Counted from the first letter of the stretch, positions 7,740 through 18,106 are shown. The stretch is DNA of 64,000 nt from an uncultured Ulvibacter sp. (GCA_938041335.1 CALIAF010000007.1:1-64000), one strand, 5' to 3'. Notes: generated by a model not told the origin, from the letters alone. Numbers and translations are program-made.

Positions 7740-8807
7740 TTATAATGTATTTACGTTATTAAGATCCTCAAAGGCTCTTTTTAAACGGGTTTTAAATGTT
7801 AGTTCTCCTTCACGAAGCCATTTGCGTGGATCGTAATATTTTTTGTTAGGAATATCTGCTCCATCTGGATTCCCTATTTGCGACATTATATAGTCTTTTT
7901 TAGTAAGTACATAATCGCGAACACCTTCTGTAAATGCGTATTGCAAGTCTGTGTCAATGTTCATTTTTATCACTCCGTAACCTATCGCTTCTCTAATTTC
8001 TTCTAGTGTAGAACCACTTCCACCGTGAAATACAAAATCTATAGGATTGTGTCCTGTGTTGTATTTTTTCTGAACATACTCTTGAGAATTCTGCAAAATC
8101 TTAGGCGTTAGTTTTACATTTCCTGGTCTGTACACCCCATGTACATTTCCGAAGGCAGCGGCAATGGTAAACTGATCACTTACTTTCATCAATTCTTCAT
8201 AGGCATAGGCAACTTCTTCTGGTTGCGTGTATAGTTTTGAGACATCTACATCACTATTGTCAACACCATCTTCTTCACCACCTGTAATACCAAGTTCGAT
8301 CTCGAGGGTCATACCTATTTTGCTCATTCGGGCAAGGTATGTTTTGCAGATTTCTATATTTTCTTCGATAGGCTCTTCACTTAAATCAATCATGTGAGAG
8401 CTATATAAAGGCTTACCGTGTGTTGCGTAAAACTTTTCTCCAGCATCTAATAATCCGTCAATCCAAGGTAATAGTTTTTTAGCGCAATGGTCTGTGTGCA
8501 ATATAACGGTTGCGCCATAGAGCGCAGCCATTTGATGCACATGCATAGCTCCAGAAACACCGCCGGCTATTGCTGCTTTTTGGTTTTCGTTAGAAAGCCC
8601 TTTTCCAGCAAAGAAAAGGCAGCCTCCATTTGAGAATTGAATATTTACTGGGGCGTTTAAATCTGCCGCAGTTTCTATTACAGCATTTACAGTACTCGTG
8701 CTAGTGACATTAACAGCTGGCATTGCAAATGCTTTCTGTTTTGCATATTGATGTATGGCTTGAATTTCTTTGCCCGTAGCTACTCCTGGTTGGATATTAT
8801 GACTCAT
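7740..8807 (-). CDS. fbaA: Class II fructose-bisphosphate aldolase
   Basis: This zinc-dependent aldolase splits or forms fructose 1,6-bisphosphate in glycolysis and gluconeogenesis. The 355-residue protein has the zinc-binding HTDH motif (residues 104-107), the [17 protein letters not shown] segment, [10 protein letters not shown], and the FVFHGGSGS phosphate-binding loop. Its length fits the FbaA subgroup (about 350-360 residues). It is the first gene of a two-gene minus-strand unit with accD; only 10-49 bases separate the two, depending on the accD start. Confidence 0.97.
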   Translation of the reverse strand: MSHNIQPGVATGKEIQAIHQYAKQKAFAMPAVNVTSTSTVNAVIETAADLNAPVNIQFSNGGCLFFAGKGLSNENQKAAIAGGVSGAMHVHQMAALYGATVILHTDHCAKKLLPWIDGLLDAGEKFYATHGKPLYSSHMIDLSEEPIEENIEICKTYLARMSKIGMTLEIELGITGGEEDGVDNSDVDVSKLYTQPEEVAYAYEELMKVSDQFTIAAAFGNVHGVYRPGNVKLTPKILQNSQEYVQKKYNTGHNPIDFVFHGGSGSTLEEIREAIGYGVIKMNIDTDLQYAFTEGVRDYVLTKKDYIMSQIGNPDGADIPNKKYYDPRKWLREGELTFKTRLKRAFEDLNNVNTL

Positions 8808-8829
8808 TGTTGGTGTTAATTTTATAATG

Positions 8830-8837
8830 CAAAAATA
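8830..8837 (-). promoter_or_regulatory. -7 box TATTTTTG for fbaA-accD
   Basis: The minus strand reads GATATTTTTGCATT, a TAnnTTTG match, 22 bases before the fbaA start. The intergenic space also holds an imperfect CCGATA/TATCGG palindrome near 8854-8868. Confidence 0.55.
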
Positions 8838-8949
8838 TCAAATTTAATTTAGTCCCGATAGTTATCGGTACATCAATTCGATAATATTAATTGTTCTTGT
8901 CGGTTTAATTTTTTAAGCTATGCTTTTAGATTTTTTATCGATATCGGTC

Positions 8950-11559
8950 TTAAAACGGATAATTGATACCAATATTTAATACAGACTCCTTGAGTGAAAA
9001 GTTTTTTAACCATCGTTCTCCTTTTGGTAGCGCAGGATCGTGCGTTTTAAATCCAAGATCGAGTCTAAAAACAAAGAACCCAAAGTCATAACGTACTCCC
9101 GTCCCGGTAGCTACGGCAAGTTCTCTAAAATCTTTAATTCCATCAAAACGAAATTCTTCTGTATCGATATCATCGTATAGATTCCATATGTTTCCTGCAT
9201 CAATAAAAAACACTCCTTTAAATGCACCAAGTACTGTAAATCTATATTCTGCGTTTAATGCTACTTTAAAATTGGCTTCATTAAAATCTAGAATACTACC
9301 GCTACTACCTGGTCCTAAATCGTAAGGTCGCCATCCTCTGTTGTCGTTTGCTCCACCCGCAAAATAACTTCTGGTAAACGGTATGCTGTTACTGTTGCCA
9401 TATGGGAGTGCCGCACCTACAAATGCTCTGGATGCAAGTACACTTCCATTAGCAAGTTCCCAATGCTTCGTGTATTCAGATTCTACTTTGCCATATTGAG
9501 AGTATGCTACTCCAAAAACTTCTGTCTGACCGTTTTCATTTGTACTTATATTCGCGCCATTAGAAAGAAGTGAAATAAGCCCACCAGCGCTTTCGAGCTT
9601 TACTCTAATACGCGAGAAACTTTTGTCAAAAAGGTTGGATCTTGTATCCTTAATAAAAGTAAAGCTAGAGGCAAAAATTAAGTTGTTTTCAGACAATCGT
9701 TCTTGACGTTGTCTAATACTAGATACTTCGCTGTAAAGGGCATCTGTTATGGCAATGTTGTCAAGCTCTCGATTAATCACACCATTAGTAAAAAAGTCTG
9801 CTTCATTAAAAGTACTCCCATTCTCTGGTAAAATTAATTGTGGGTCAATTCCATTATCTATGAAATTATAATTCACCTCTTGGGCAATCTCGTTTAATCT
9901 GTTAAAAGAACTACGGTAAACATTAAAGTAGTTAGAAGCATTTAAATTTCGTACAAACTGAACATTAAACAAATCAAAAGCGTATTTTTTTGCTTTGGCT
10001 GGCTTCCAGCTATAATTATAGATTCCATTTAAAGTCTGTCTATCTAGCCCTATGTTTTCTTGCGTACTAAAACCTACACTCATATTTGTGCTAGGTGACA
10101 TGTATTTTGGGATAATTTGAGCGGTTTTAATTGGCGAAAGAATACGAGGAAAAGACAATTTTACATCCCCTCCAAACTCAAAAATATTAAAAAATCGCGT
10201 GTTGTCTGCCACATCATTAGAAGATCCAACACTACCACGAGTACTTATTTCTAAGGTTTCTGCACCTCTAAAAATATTTCTAATAAACATGCTTCCGCTG
10301 CCTCCAATACCTATTTGTTGGATAGTAGAGGTGTAGGCGTCAAATTCTGCGCCTAAAGTGTACTTTTCTCTTGGTGTTAAAAGGACGGTGGCAATTAACC
10401 CGTTTCCGGTGGTATCTTGTTTGTCTTCTTGATAACTAATGTTGGGGTATTTAAATATTTTAAGGTCGCTAATTTGGTTGTAGGTTAGTGTGCGATCAAT
10501 GTCTCTAAAAATAGCATTGGGTTGTATGGAAATTGCATCTGTAATCGCATTAGGCCTAAACTTTAGATCTTCATAACTATAAACTTCATATCCATTAAAG
10601 CGCGCTGAATCCTGGAAGACTTTTTTATTTCTATTGGCAAAGGTGTAATCTGTAACAATACGTACTTTATTTACCGTGAAAATTTCAAATGGAACCGTCC
10701 GTGTGCTATCGCCTTCTTCAATCTTTCTATTTGGGATAATATATTTCATATTAGCCTTATGTGCAGTTTTTACTGTGTCTCCTTCAAAGGTGATGTAGTC
10801 TTGGTCAAAATGATAGACACCGGAGTTTCTAAACTCAATAGTTAATCGGTCTCTTTCATTGTTAAAATCGTTAGCATTATACTGTACCCCCTTTTTTATA
10901 AACGATTGTGATTTGGTTAATCTATATAAAGAATCTATCACGGGAGACGCTATATCCGTTATTATAGAATCTACAATGTATGGTTTTAATCGTGTTACGT
11001 CATACACCACAGAAGCTCTTTTTTCTTTTTTCTCATCTGGGACCTTCTTCGCTTTTACTCGGGTGTTAAAATACCCAAAACTAGAGTAGTATAATCTAAG
11101 ACGTTCAAGTGATTTATTCGTTTTCGCTTCGGAAATAATCGAGGGGGCATCACCGGTCTTTTTCAACCAATTATTAAACCCAACTTTACTACTATCAAGT
11201 TTGATTACTTGCTTTTCTGATAAGAAATTTACTAGCTTTTTTTTTCTATTGGGTTTACGTTCCAGCCACTCATGAAAAGTAGAATCTGGGTTGGGCTCTG
11301 CGATATTATAGATGTGAAGTCCCAATGGAAAATTTGTAAATAAAACCTTAGGATTAGGTTTTTGAGCCAACTGGCTGATCACTCCAAATTCTGTAACGGG
11401 TGCTCCATCTACATTTACAATATTTGCTGTGAGAAGAAATTTACTATCAGGAACACGTTTTACTGCATTACATCCATAAAGAAATAGTGCGGTTAATAGA
11501 ATTAATGATATTTTTGTGAGGTGTGAACGCAATACGGTTTGTGTACTTAAATTTACCAA
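8950..11559 (-). CDS. tamL: TamL-like BamA/Omp85-family outer membrane lipoprotein
   Basis: The 869-residue protein starts with a lipoprotein signal peptide (LILLTALFLYGC; lipobox Cys then NAVKRVPDSKFLL), followed by POTRA-like segments and a C-terminal surface-antigen β-barrel from about residue 450. SYFAGGANDNRGWRPYDLGP carries an RGW/RGF-type Omp85 motif, and AEYRFTVLGAFKGVFFIDAG resembles the late barrel strands. In Bacteroidota the lipidated TamA counterpart is called TamL and acts in envelope biogenesis with TamB; no tamB is in this window. It is divergent from the methyltransferase gene, and the two starts lie only ~33 bases apart. Confidence 0.85.
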   Translation of the reverse strand: MVNLSTQTVLRSHLTKISLILLTALFLYGCNAVKRVPDSKFLLTANIVNVDGAPVTEFGVISQLAQKPNPKVLFTNFPLGLHIYNIAEPNPDSTFHEWLERKPNRKKKLVNFLSEKQVIKLDSSKVGFNNWLKKTGDAPSIISEAKTNKSLERLRLYYSSFGYFNTRVKAKKVPDEKKEKRASVVYDVTRLKPYIVDSIITDIASPVIDSLYRLTKSQSFIKKGVQYNANDFNNERDRLTIEFRNSGVYHFDQDYITFEGDTVKTAHKANMKYIIPNRKIEEGDSTRTVPFEIFTVNKVRIVTDYTFANRNKKVFQDSARFNGYEVYSYEDLKFRPNAITDAISIQPNAIFRDIDRTLTYNQISDLKIFKYPNISYQEDKQDTTGNGLIATVLLTPREKYTLGAEFDAYTSTIQQIGIGGSGSMFIRNIFRGAETLEISTRGSVGSSNDVADNTRFFNIFEFGGDVKLSFPRILSPIKTAQIIPKYMSPSTNMSVGFSTQENIGLDRQTLNGIYNYSWKPAKAKKYAFDLFNVQFVRNLNASNYFNVYRSSFNRLNEIAQEVNYNFIDNGIDPQLILPENGSTFNEADFFTNGVINRELDNIAITDALYSEVSSIRQRQERLSENNLIFASSFTFIKDTRSNLFDKSFSRIRVKLESAGGLISLLSNGANISTNENGQTEVFGVAYSQYGKVESEYTKHWELANGSVLASRAFVGAALPYGNSNSIPFTRSYFAGGANDNRGWRPYDLGPGSSGSILDFNEANFKVALNAEYRFTVLGAFKGVFFIDAGNIWNLYDDIDTEEFRFDGIKDFRELAVATGTGVRYDFGFFVFRLDLGFKTHDPALPKGERWLKNFSLKESVLNIGINYPF

Positions 11560-11592
11560 ATCAAGTATGGTACAAGCAAAAATAAGCTAATT

Positions 11593-12321
11593 TTGATAAG
11601 TAAAAGTCAAATAAAATTAATTACAAGTCTTTCTAGAAAAAAGTACCGTGACCAACATGGGTTTTTTGTAGCAGAAGGGCCTAAAGTTATTGATGAGTTT
11701 ATTGCAGAAGGAGTTGCGTTACAGCTTCATTTTTCTACTGAAATATCCAACATTGAATCATCAGGTATTGACCAGATTACTCATCAAGAGTTAAAAAAGA
11801 TAAGCAATCTTACCAATCCAAATACATCTCTTGCCGTATTCAAGTTTCCGAAGCAAAAAATTGTTGCAGAAAATGGAGTGCGCTTGGTTCTTGATGGAAT
11901 TCAAGATCCAGGAAATCTAGGAACCATTATCAGACTTTGCGACTGGTTTGGGATATCTCAAATAATATGTTCTAAAGATACTGTAGATTGCTACAATCCA
12001 AAAGTGGTTCAAGCGACCATGGGTTCTCTTGCTAGAATAGCAATTTCCTATGTTGATATTAAAGATGTACTAGGCGAAACGGATACCCCTATCTACGGTG
12101 GCGTTCTTGGAGGTCAGTCACTATATGCAGAAAAAATGGCAACAGATTGTTATCTCGTGGTAGGTAATGAAGGGAATGGTATTTCTGAAGAAATAATGGC
12201 ATTACTTACTCATAAAGTAACGATACCGCAATATGGGGTGTCTCAAAAAACAGAAAGTCTTAATGTAGCAACTGCTACCGCAATATTGCTAAGTGAGGCC
12301 ATGCGACCTACTGAAAAGTGA
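11593..12321 (+). CDS. TrmH/SpoU-family RNA 2'-O-methyltransferase
   Basis: A SPOUT methyltransferase that probably modifies rRNA or tRNA ribose with SAM. It has the N-terminal substrate-binding segment (ISKSQIKLITSLSRKKYRDQ...GFFVAEG) and the knot-fold motifs LDGIQDPGNLGTIIRLCDWF, LVVGNEGNGISEE and IPQYGVSQKTESLNVATATA. A TTG start is used: no in-frame ATG exists upstream, and homologues I recall begin at the same place (MxSKxQIKLI). Its 3' end overlaps the convergent porT gene by 14 bases. The exact target site cannot be told from sequence. Confidence 0.9.
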   Translation: MISKSQIKLITSLSRKKYRDQHGFFVAEGPKVIDEFIAEGVALQLHFSTEISNIESSGIDQITHQELKKISNLTNPNTSLAVFKFPKQKIVAENGVRLVLDGIQDPGNLGTIIRLCDWFGISQIICSKDTVDCYNPKVVQATMGSLARIAISYVDIKDVLGETDTPIYGGVLGGQSLYAEKMATDCYLVVGNEGNGISEEIMALLTHKVTIPQYGVSQKTESLNVATATAILLSEAMRPTEK

Positions 12322-13012
12322 AATTGACAAATACACCTCTAGATCCCATTTTAGAAATATTACCCGTGTAAGCACTATTTGGGTCATCATCTCTAACAAG
12401 CTCATCGCTTGTTGCAAATACGCCGCGAATGGATGGTGTAAATTTAAAGTAGAAAAGATAAAAGTCAATACCAAACCCTACTTCAAAATAGGTGGCGTAT
12501 TTTTTCATTCTAAACTGACCTTCACCATTATCTTCTGGATTATCTTGATTACTACCCAGATTTAAGGAGGATGATAGACCGCCAACAACAAATGGTTTAA
12601 AATTATTGATTCTCTTTGTAGAAAATTTCACTAATAATGGAACGTGCACATAGGTAGATTGTAGCTCTCTATTTCGATCGTTTTCTTCTATAAATTCTCG
12701 ATAAACAAGATTTCTTTGTGTGAAATATAAGCCTGGTTCTAAGCGAATATTAATGTAATTATTTACACGTAGATCACCTATAAGCCCTACATTAAAACCT
12801 CCTGTGCTATTAACAACAACGTCAGTTTCTTGGCCAAAATCACGCTCATAATCAAAATTAAAATCGTAGGTATTAAAACCTAGAAAATAACCCCAAGTGA
12901 GCAGTTTTTTATCAAATGTCTCTATGTTCTTGACGCGTTCTTTGCTAAACAACTGGGCGTTTGCAGACTGAGCGCAAATAATCAAAGCTAAAATGAGTAA
13001 AAACCTTTTCAT
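12308..13012 (-). CDS. porT: Type IX secretion system protein PorT
   Basis: PorT is an outer-membrane β-barrel protein required for T9SS export in Porphyromonas and Flavobacterium. The 234-residue product has a clear signal peptide (FLLILALIICAQSANAQ) and alternating barrel strands: LLTWGYFLGFNTYDFNFDY, GGFNVGLIGDLRVNNYINIR, EPGLYFTQRNLVYRE, VHVPLLVKFSTKRINNFKPF, and a C-terminal Phe-x-Phe-type end (VFVNFTFQ). The ubiE-porT order is one I know from other Flavobacteriia. It probably has its own promoter in the 135-base gap after ubiE. It links with the T9SS cargo encoded at 5322-6722. Confidence 0.92.
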   Translation of the reverse strand: MKRFLLILALIICAQSANAQLFSKERVKNIETFDKKLLTWGYFLGFNTYDFNFDYERDFGQETDVVVNSTGGFNVGLIGDLRVNNYINIRLEPGLYFTQRNLVYREFIEENDRNRELQSTYVHVPLLVKFSTKRINNFKPFVVGGLSSSLNLGSNQDNPEDNGEGQFRMKKYATYFEVGFGIDFYLFYFKFTPSIRGVFATSDELVRDDDPNSAYTGNISKMGSRGVFVNFTFQ

Positions 13013-13097
13013 CCGTATAAAAAATTTGTGAAATAAGTAGTAGGAAACCGAAGGTTCACAAGCTCCTTATTTTTGATATTAATGTGTGAGTAATACC

Positions 13098-13125
13098 CAA
13101 ATATATATCTTCAGTTAATTTGCAA
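13098..13125 (-). promoter_or_regulatory. Promoter for porT: TTG - 17 - TATATTTG
   Basis: On the minus strand TTG (13125-13123) is 17 bases before TATATTTG (13105-13098), a full TAnnTTTG match. It lies 85 bases before the porT start, inside the ubiE-porT gap. Confidence 0.55.
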
Positions 13126-13147
13126 CTTGTTAATGGGCATTTCATAA

Positions 13148-13885
13148 TTATTTAGTAGCCGAATAAATTGTCGCTACTCCAAGAGTTTGCGGTTTATGTT
13201 GCACTTCTATAAACCCGATTTTTTGTAAAATATTGTTAAGCCTTTCGCCAAAAGGAAAAACAGATGCGCTCTCACTTAAATAGCGATACGCCACTTTGTC
13301 TTTTGAGAACAATTTTCCTATTAATGGTAAGATTGCTTTTGAGTACACACCATAGCCTTGTTTAAATGGAAACTTAGTAGGTACGGAGGTTTCGAGAATG
13401 ACAAAGATGCCGCCTGGGCTTAACACTCGTAAGATTTCAGAAAGTCCTTTTTCTAAATTCTGAAAGTTTCTAATACCAAATGAAACGGTTATGGCTTCAA
13501 AGCTATTATCGTCAAAGGGTAGTGCTTCACTATCTCCTTTTATAAATTCTATTTGTTTTTCTAGCGGTGTATTTACCACTTTTTTTCTGGCCATAGATAG
13601 CATTCCCTCAGATAAATCAAGGCCTACTATTTTTGTTTTTGGTAAACGAGCTGCAAACTGTAATGCCAAATCTCCTGTTCCAGTGGCAATATCCAAGTAA
13701 GAGTTTGGTCTTTTAGCCGTAATCATATCAATTACTTTTTTACGCCATTTTTGATCTATACCCATAGATATAACGCGATTAAGACCATCGTAGTTGGTAG
13801 AAATGTTGTCAAACATCTCTTCTACTTGTTCTTTTTTTGATCCTTCGTGATCTTTATAGGGTTTTATGGAAGCGTCTTTTTTCAT
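13148..13885 (-). CDS. ubiE: Demethylmenaquinone methyltransferase (UbiE/MenG)
   Basis: Catalyses the final SAM-dependent C-methylation in menaquinone synthesis. The 245-residue protein shows the UbiE signature YDGLNRVISMGIDQKWRKKV, SAM motif I YLDIATGTGDLALQ, FIKGDSEALPFDDNSFEAIT and the second family signature SFGIRNFQNLEKGLSEILRV. Its length is usual. A strong -7 box lies only 8 bases before the ATG, so the mRNA may have almost no leader. Confidence 0.96.
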   Translation of the reverse strand: MKKDASIKPYKDHEGSKKEQVEEMFDNISTNYDGLNRVISMGIDQKWRKKVIDMITAKRPNSYLDIATGTGDLALQFAARLPKTKIVGLDLSEGMLSMARKKVVNTPLEKQIEFIKGDSEALPFDDNSFEAITVSFGIRNFQNLEKGLSEILRVLSPGGIFVILETSVPTKFPFKQGYGVYSKAILPLIGKLFSKDKVAYRYLSESASVFPFGERLNNILQKIGFIEVQHKPQTLGVATIYSATK

Positions 13886-13893
13886 GGCAGCTG

Positions 13894-13901
13894 CAAAATT
13901 A
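13894..13901 (-). promoter_or_regulatory. -7 box TAATTTTG for ubiE (near-leaderless)
   Basis: The minus strand reads TAATTTTGCAGCTGCC then ATG. With transcription starting about 4-7 bases past the box, only 1-4 leader bases would remain. Confidence 0.5.
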
Positions 13902-13985
13902 CATACTTTTTATAGATTTAAGTAATGCAAACAGCATCGTTTGTACTTTTTAAGTTGAAAAATTAAAAAGGACAATAGGTATTTG

Positions 13986-13993
13986 TACCTTTG
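13986..13993 (+). promoter_or_regulatory. -7 box TACCTTTG for trkA-trkH
   Basis: TACCTTTG matches TAnnTTTG and lies 25 bases before the trkA ATG. No well-spaced TTG was found. Confidence 0.5.
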
Positions 13994-14018
13994 TCCCCAT
14001 ATATCGTAATAAACGTTT

Positions 14019-15368
14019 ATGAAGATTATCATTGCTGGAGCGGGTGAAGTAGGGTTTCACCTTGCAAAGTTGCTTTCTTTTGAGTCCCAGGATATTACAT
14101 TAATAGATTCTAAAAGATCTTGTCTTGCCAATGCTGAGGCACACCTTGATATACGTGTAATTAAGGGTGATGCAACGTCAATTGCCGTTTTACGAGATGC
14201 TAAAATAGACCAAACAGATCTTGTTATTGCTGTAACATCATCAGAGACTACAAATATTACTGTATGTGTGTTGTCTAAGCAACTAGGCGCAAAACGTACT
14301 GTGGCTCGAATTTCTAATACAGAATTTTTAGACCATAAGGAAGAAGTAGGTTTTACGCGTTTTGGTATTGATGAGCTCATCTCACCAGAGTCACTGGCTG
14401 CAAACGAAATTGAATTGCTGCTGAATCAAAGTGCATTTAACGATACCTATGAGTTTGAGAATGGCGCATTAACTATGATAGGTTTAAGTCTATCACGGAC
14501 TGCAGATTTTGTTGGAAAAACAGTACATGAGGCTGCTCATATTTTTCCGCACCTTGAGTTTATGCCGATTGCTATACAGCGATATGCAACCCAGAATACC
14601 ATTATACCTAGAGGGGATACTGTTTTTAAAGAAGGAGATCAAGTCTACTTTATGACTACTAAAACGGGGGTGAATGAGATCTATAAGCTGACCGGGAAAG
14701 TACGCGAAGAGATTAAGAATGTGATGATTCTTGGTGGAAGTAAAATAGGATATCAAACCGCAAATGGGCTTTGTAAGAATAGCTTTAATGTAAAGTTGAT
14801 AGAAAGTAATGCGGAAAAAGCTTTTGAGCTTGCAGATGATATTCCTAGCTGTCTAGTGATTCATGGCGATGGCAGAAATGTAGAGCTGCTTAAAGAAGAA
14901 TCTATACATGAGATGGATGCCTTTATTTCTGTGACAGGAAATAGTGAAACCAATATTATGTCATGCTTAGTCGCAAAATCTAAAGGGGTGAAAAAAGCCA
15001 TAGCCCTGGTTGAAAATATGGATTATTTTCAGCTTTCTCATTCTATTGGGATTGATACCTTGATAAACAAGAAATTACTCGCGGCAAATAATATATTCAG
15101 ATACATCCGAAAAGGAGAAGTTGTTGCAATGACAAAGCTCAACAATATGAATGCAGAGTTGTTAGAGTTTGAAGTGAAAGAAAACACCAAGGTCTGTAAT
15201 AAAGTGATTAAAGATATTGACATTCCTAGATCAGCAATAATAGGTGGCGTAGTGCGTGATGACAAAGGGTTTATCCCTTTAGGTGATTTTAAGATTGCCT
15301 CAGGAGACCGTATCGTGGTTTGCTGCTTGCCACAATCTATAAGTAAGGTGGAAAAACTATTTGTATAA
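14019..15368 (+). CDS. trkA: Trk system potassium uptake protein TrkA
   Basis: TrkA is the cytoplasmic gating subunit of the Trk K+ channel and binds NAD(H)/nucleotides. The 449 residues contain two tandem RCK units: Rossmann folds beginning MKIIIAGAGEVGFHLAKLL (residue 1) and NVMILGGSKIGYQTANGL (about 232), each followed by a TrkA_C domain (about 140-225 and 370-449). Its stop codon overlaps the trkH start (TAATG), so the two subunits are translationally coupled. Confidence 0.96.
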   Translation: MKIIIAGAGEVGFHLAKLLSFESQDITLIDSKRSCLANAEAHLDIRVIKGDATSIAVLRDAKIDQTDLVIAVTSSETTNITVCVLSKQLGAKRTVARISNTEFLDHKEEVGFTRFGIDELISPESLAANEIELLLNQSAFNDTYEFENGALTMIGLSLSRTADFVGKTVHEAAHIFPHLEFMPIAIQRYATQNTIIPRGDTVFKEGDQVYFMTTKTGVNEIYKLTGKVREEIKNVMILGGSKIGYQTANGLCKNSFNVKLIESNAEKAFELADDIPSCLVIHGDGRNVELLKEESIHEMDAFISVTGNSETNIMSCLVAKSKGVKKAIALVENMDYFQLSHSIGIDTLINKKLLAANNIFRYIRKGEVVAMTKLNNMNAELLEFEVKENTKVCNKVIKDIDIPRSAIIGGVVRDDKGFIPLGDFKIASGDRIVVCCLPQSISKVEKLFV

Positions 15369-16876
15369 TGCGTCCCTCTATCCTAACCCTTAATTACCGG
15401 ATTATTATTCACATTATGGGACTGCTATTTGCGGTCAATGGTGGGTTTATGTTACTTGCTACCACAGTTAGTTTTGTATATCAAGATGGAGTAGGTGTGC
15501 AGTTATTGTTAGCGGCAATAGTGACTATGGTATTAGGTGGTATTACGATGCTTCTTTCAAAAAATCATCGAAAAGAGATCCAGAAAAGAGAAGGGTATAT
15601 TATTGTCACTTTTGGTTGGATCTTTATGACCTTAGCAGGAACGTTGCCTTACCTTTTTACGGGAGCAATAGAAGGTTTTACAAATATCTTCTTTGAAACC
15701 ATGAGTGGTTATACAACCACAGGAGCGAGTGTGGTTACAGATATTGAGAGTTTGCCCAAAGGAATTCTTTTTTGGCGGAGTATTACGCACTGGATAGGTG
15801 GGATGGGTATTATTGTACTTGCCATTGCCATTTTACCACTTTTAGGAATAGGAGGGATGCAACTTTTTGCTGCCGAAGCTCCAGGGCCAGGTGGAGATAA
15901 ATTGCACCCTAGAATTACCGATACCGCAAAACGACTTTGGTTAATCTATGTAGGCTATACCGTTGCAGAAACTGTTTTGTTGCAGGTTGCGGGAATGTCC
16001 TTTTTTGATGCGATTAACCATTCGTTAAGTACCATAAGCACTGGAGGCTTCTCTACAAAAAATAATAGTGTCGCCTATTGGAATGATACCCCGCTCATAC
16101 AATACATTATTATGTTTTTTATGTTTTTAGCTGGGACAAATTTTGTCTTGAGTTATTTTGCATTTAAACGAAATTTTTCAAGAATATTTAAGGACGAAGA
16201 GTTTAGACTGTATGTATATTTTATTGCTGGGCTCACCATAGTCGCATCACTTCTCATTTATTTTTATGCAGACGTCACCGCTTCTACTGTTTCGCATCCT
16301 TTTGTGTTTGGAAAGTTAGAAAGTGCCTTTAGACATGGCCTTTTTCAAGTGCTTGCGATTATTACTACAACTGGTTTTGTTTCTGCAGATTATACGATTT
16401 GGGCACCATTTTTAACCGTATTTTTCTTTGGACTAATGTTTCTTGGAGGTTCTTCGGGTTCTACTTCTGGGGGGATTAAGATCGTACGTCATTTAATAAT
16501 GATAAAAAATGGGATTCTCGAATTTAAGAGAACCCTTCACCCCAATGCCATATTACCAGTTCGCTATAATAATCGAGCCGTACAGGCGCCAATTGTGTAT
16601 AATATACTTGGCTTTTTTATTCTGTATTTGCTTTCGTTTATAGTAGGAGTACTCGTTTTTTCTTGGCTAGGCCTAGACTTTAAAACGGCACTTGGAGGTG
16701 CTGCCTCTAGTTTAGGTAATGTAGGTCCTGCTCTGGGAGATTTAGGTCCGGTTTCAAATTATGGACACCTGCCGGCATTGGCAAAATGGTGGTCTTGCTT
16801 TTTAATGTTAATAGGAAGATTAGAATTGTTTACCGTACTGATCCTTTTTACGCCATTTTTCTGGCGAAACAGATAA
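15368..16876 (+). CDS. trkH: Trk/Ktr-family potassium transporter membrane subunit TrkH
   Basis: A 502-residue integral inner-membrane K+ translocating subunit. It has many hydrophobic segments and pore-loop signatures: ETMSGYTTTGASVV, HSLSTISTGGFSTK, FQVLAIITTTGFVSADY and AASSLGNVGPALGDLGP, the four filter repeats with their conserved Gly. The GGIKIVRHLIMI segment after the third pore is also typical. It overlaps trkA by one base and is followed by the convergent purT. Confidence 0.96.
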   Translation: MRPSILTLNYRIIIHIMGLLFAVNGGFMLLATTVSFVYQDGVGVQLLLAAIVTMVLGGITMLLSKNHRKEIQKREGYIIVTFGWIFMTLAGTLPYLFTGAIEGFTNIFFETMSGYTTTGASVVTDIESLPKGILFWRSITHWIGGMGIIVLAIAILPLLGIGGMQLFAAEAPGPGGDKLHPRITDTAKRLWLIYVGYTVAETVLLQVAGMSFFDAINHSLSTISTGGFSTKNNSVAYWNDTPLIQYIIMFFMFLAGTNFVLSYFAFKRNFSRIFKDEEFRLYVYFIAGLTIVASLLIYFYADVTASTVSHPFVFGKLESAFRHGLFQVLAIITTTGFVSADYTIWAPFLTVFFFGLMFLGGSSGSTSGGIKIVRHLIMIKNGILEFKRTLHPNAILPVRYNNRAVQAPIVYNILGFFILYLLSFIVGVLVFSWLGLDFKTALGGAASSLGNVGPALGDLGPVSNYGHLPALAKWWSCFLMLIGRLELFTVLILFTPFFWRNR

Positions 16877-16945
16877 TTTTTTAGTGAATGGTGAATAGTA
16901 AACGGTCAATAGATAAAGCAGAACCGGTTTTTGATACATAGGTCA

Positions 16946-18106
16946 CTAAACGACCTTCACCTTTTTTGCAAGCTCTTTAGCCCTGGCAGTAACTTCTTCT
17001 ACAGAAGCATTTAGCGTGTTATAAGTAACTACGACACCCATCCTTCTGTAGGGTCTCGAACTTGGTTTCCCAAAGAGTCTAAAGTCGCATTGCTTCTCGC
17101 TAGCGATCGCTTCAATTCCCTCAAAAGTTGGATTGTTTGATGTTTCCGAAGCAAGGATTACGGCACTCGCGCCCACTCTTTCTAGCGTTATTTCTGAAAT
17201 TTTAAAGCCTAAAACTGCTCTTAAATGTAATTCAAATTCGTTAAAGTTTTGCGTATGAGCAAGGGTTACCATCCCAGTGTCATGGGGTCTTGGCGATAAT
17301 TCGGAAAAATAAACACCATCATCTCCTACAAAAAATTCTACTCCCCATAATCCAGCGCCACCTAGAGCTGCTGTTACTTTATCTGCCATCTCTTGTGCCT
17401 CTTTTAAATGTGCATCGTGCATTGCCGCAGGTTGCCAGCTTTCTTGATAGTCACCGCGTTCTTGTCTGTGCCCTATGGGAGGGCAAAACAAAGTTGAGGC
17501 ATCACGTTGCGTTACGGTGAGTAAGGTGATTTCATAATTAAAGTGTACAAATTCTTCTACGATCACTTCGGCAACATCACCACGCGATCCTTCTTGAGAG
17601 TAGGTCCAAGCTTTGTGGATATCTGCTTCTGTTTTAATGGTGCTCTGTCCTTTTCCGCTAGAAGACATAAGAGGTTTTACAACACAAGGCATGCCTACTA
17701 AGGCAACAGCTTCTTTTAGGCCGGCCGCAGAAGTTGCATACCTATAGTTGGCCGTTTTTAGTCCCAATTCTTTAGCTGCAAGATCACGAATGGCCTTTCT
17801 ATTCATGGTATAGTTGGCTGCTTTTGCAGATGGTATAACGGTGTATCCTTGCTTTTCATACTCGTAAAAACGTTCTGTTCTAATGGCTTCTATTTCTGGT
17901 ACAATATAATCAGGTTGGTGTTTAGCTACGAGCGCATCTAAAGCCTCACCATCGAGCATATTGATTACAGCAAACTCATGAGCTACTTGCATAGCTGGTG
18001 CATTTGCATAGCTATCTACTGCAATTACATATTGTCCTAAACGTTGTGCAGCGATCACAAATTCTTTCCCTAATTCGCCAGATCCTAATAGGAGTATTTT
18101 AGCCAT
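16946..18106 (-). CDS. purT: Formate-dependent phosphoribosylglycinamide formyltransferase 2
   Basis: PurT uses formate and ATP to formylate GAR in purine synthesis, bypassing the folate-dependent PurN. The 386-residue ATP-grasp protein starts [21 protein letters not shown] and includes [15 protein letters not shown] (ATP-binding loop), [28 protein letters not shown] and the C-terminal [12 protein letters not shown] segment. Length is normal. It stands alone between convergent trkH and a divergent lipoprotein gene. Confidence 0.96.
   Translation of the reverse strand: MAKILLLGSGELGKEFVIAAQRLGQYVIAVDSYANAPAMQVAHEFAVINMLDGEALDALVAKHQPDYIVPEIEAIRTERFYEYEKQGYTVIPSAKAANYTMNRKAIRDLAAKELGLKTANYRYATSAAGLKEAVALVGMPCVVKPLMSSSGKGQSTIKTEADIHKAWTYSQEGSRGDVAEVIVEEFVHFNYEITLLTVTQRDASTLFCPPIGHRQERGDYQESWQPAAMHDAHLKEAQEMADKVTAALGGAGLWGVEFFVGDDGVYFSELSPRPHDTGMVTLAHTQNFNEFELHLRAVLGFKISEITLERVGASAVILASETSNNPTFEGIEAIASEKQCDFRLFGKPSSRPYRRMGVVVTYNTLNASVEEVTARAKELAKKVKVV

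Noticed and set aside
16877-16945. Inverted TTTAGTGA/TCACTAAA pair between trkH and purT as a terminator
   Set aside because: The loop is about 47 bases and there is no U-run at either end; too weak to call.
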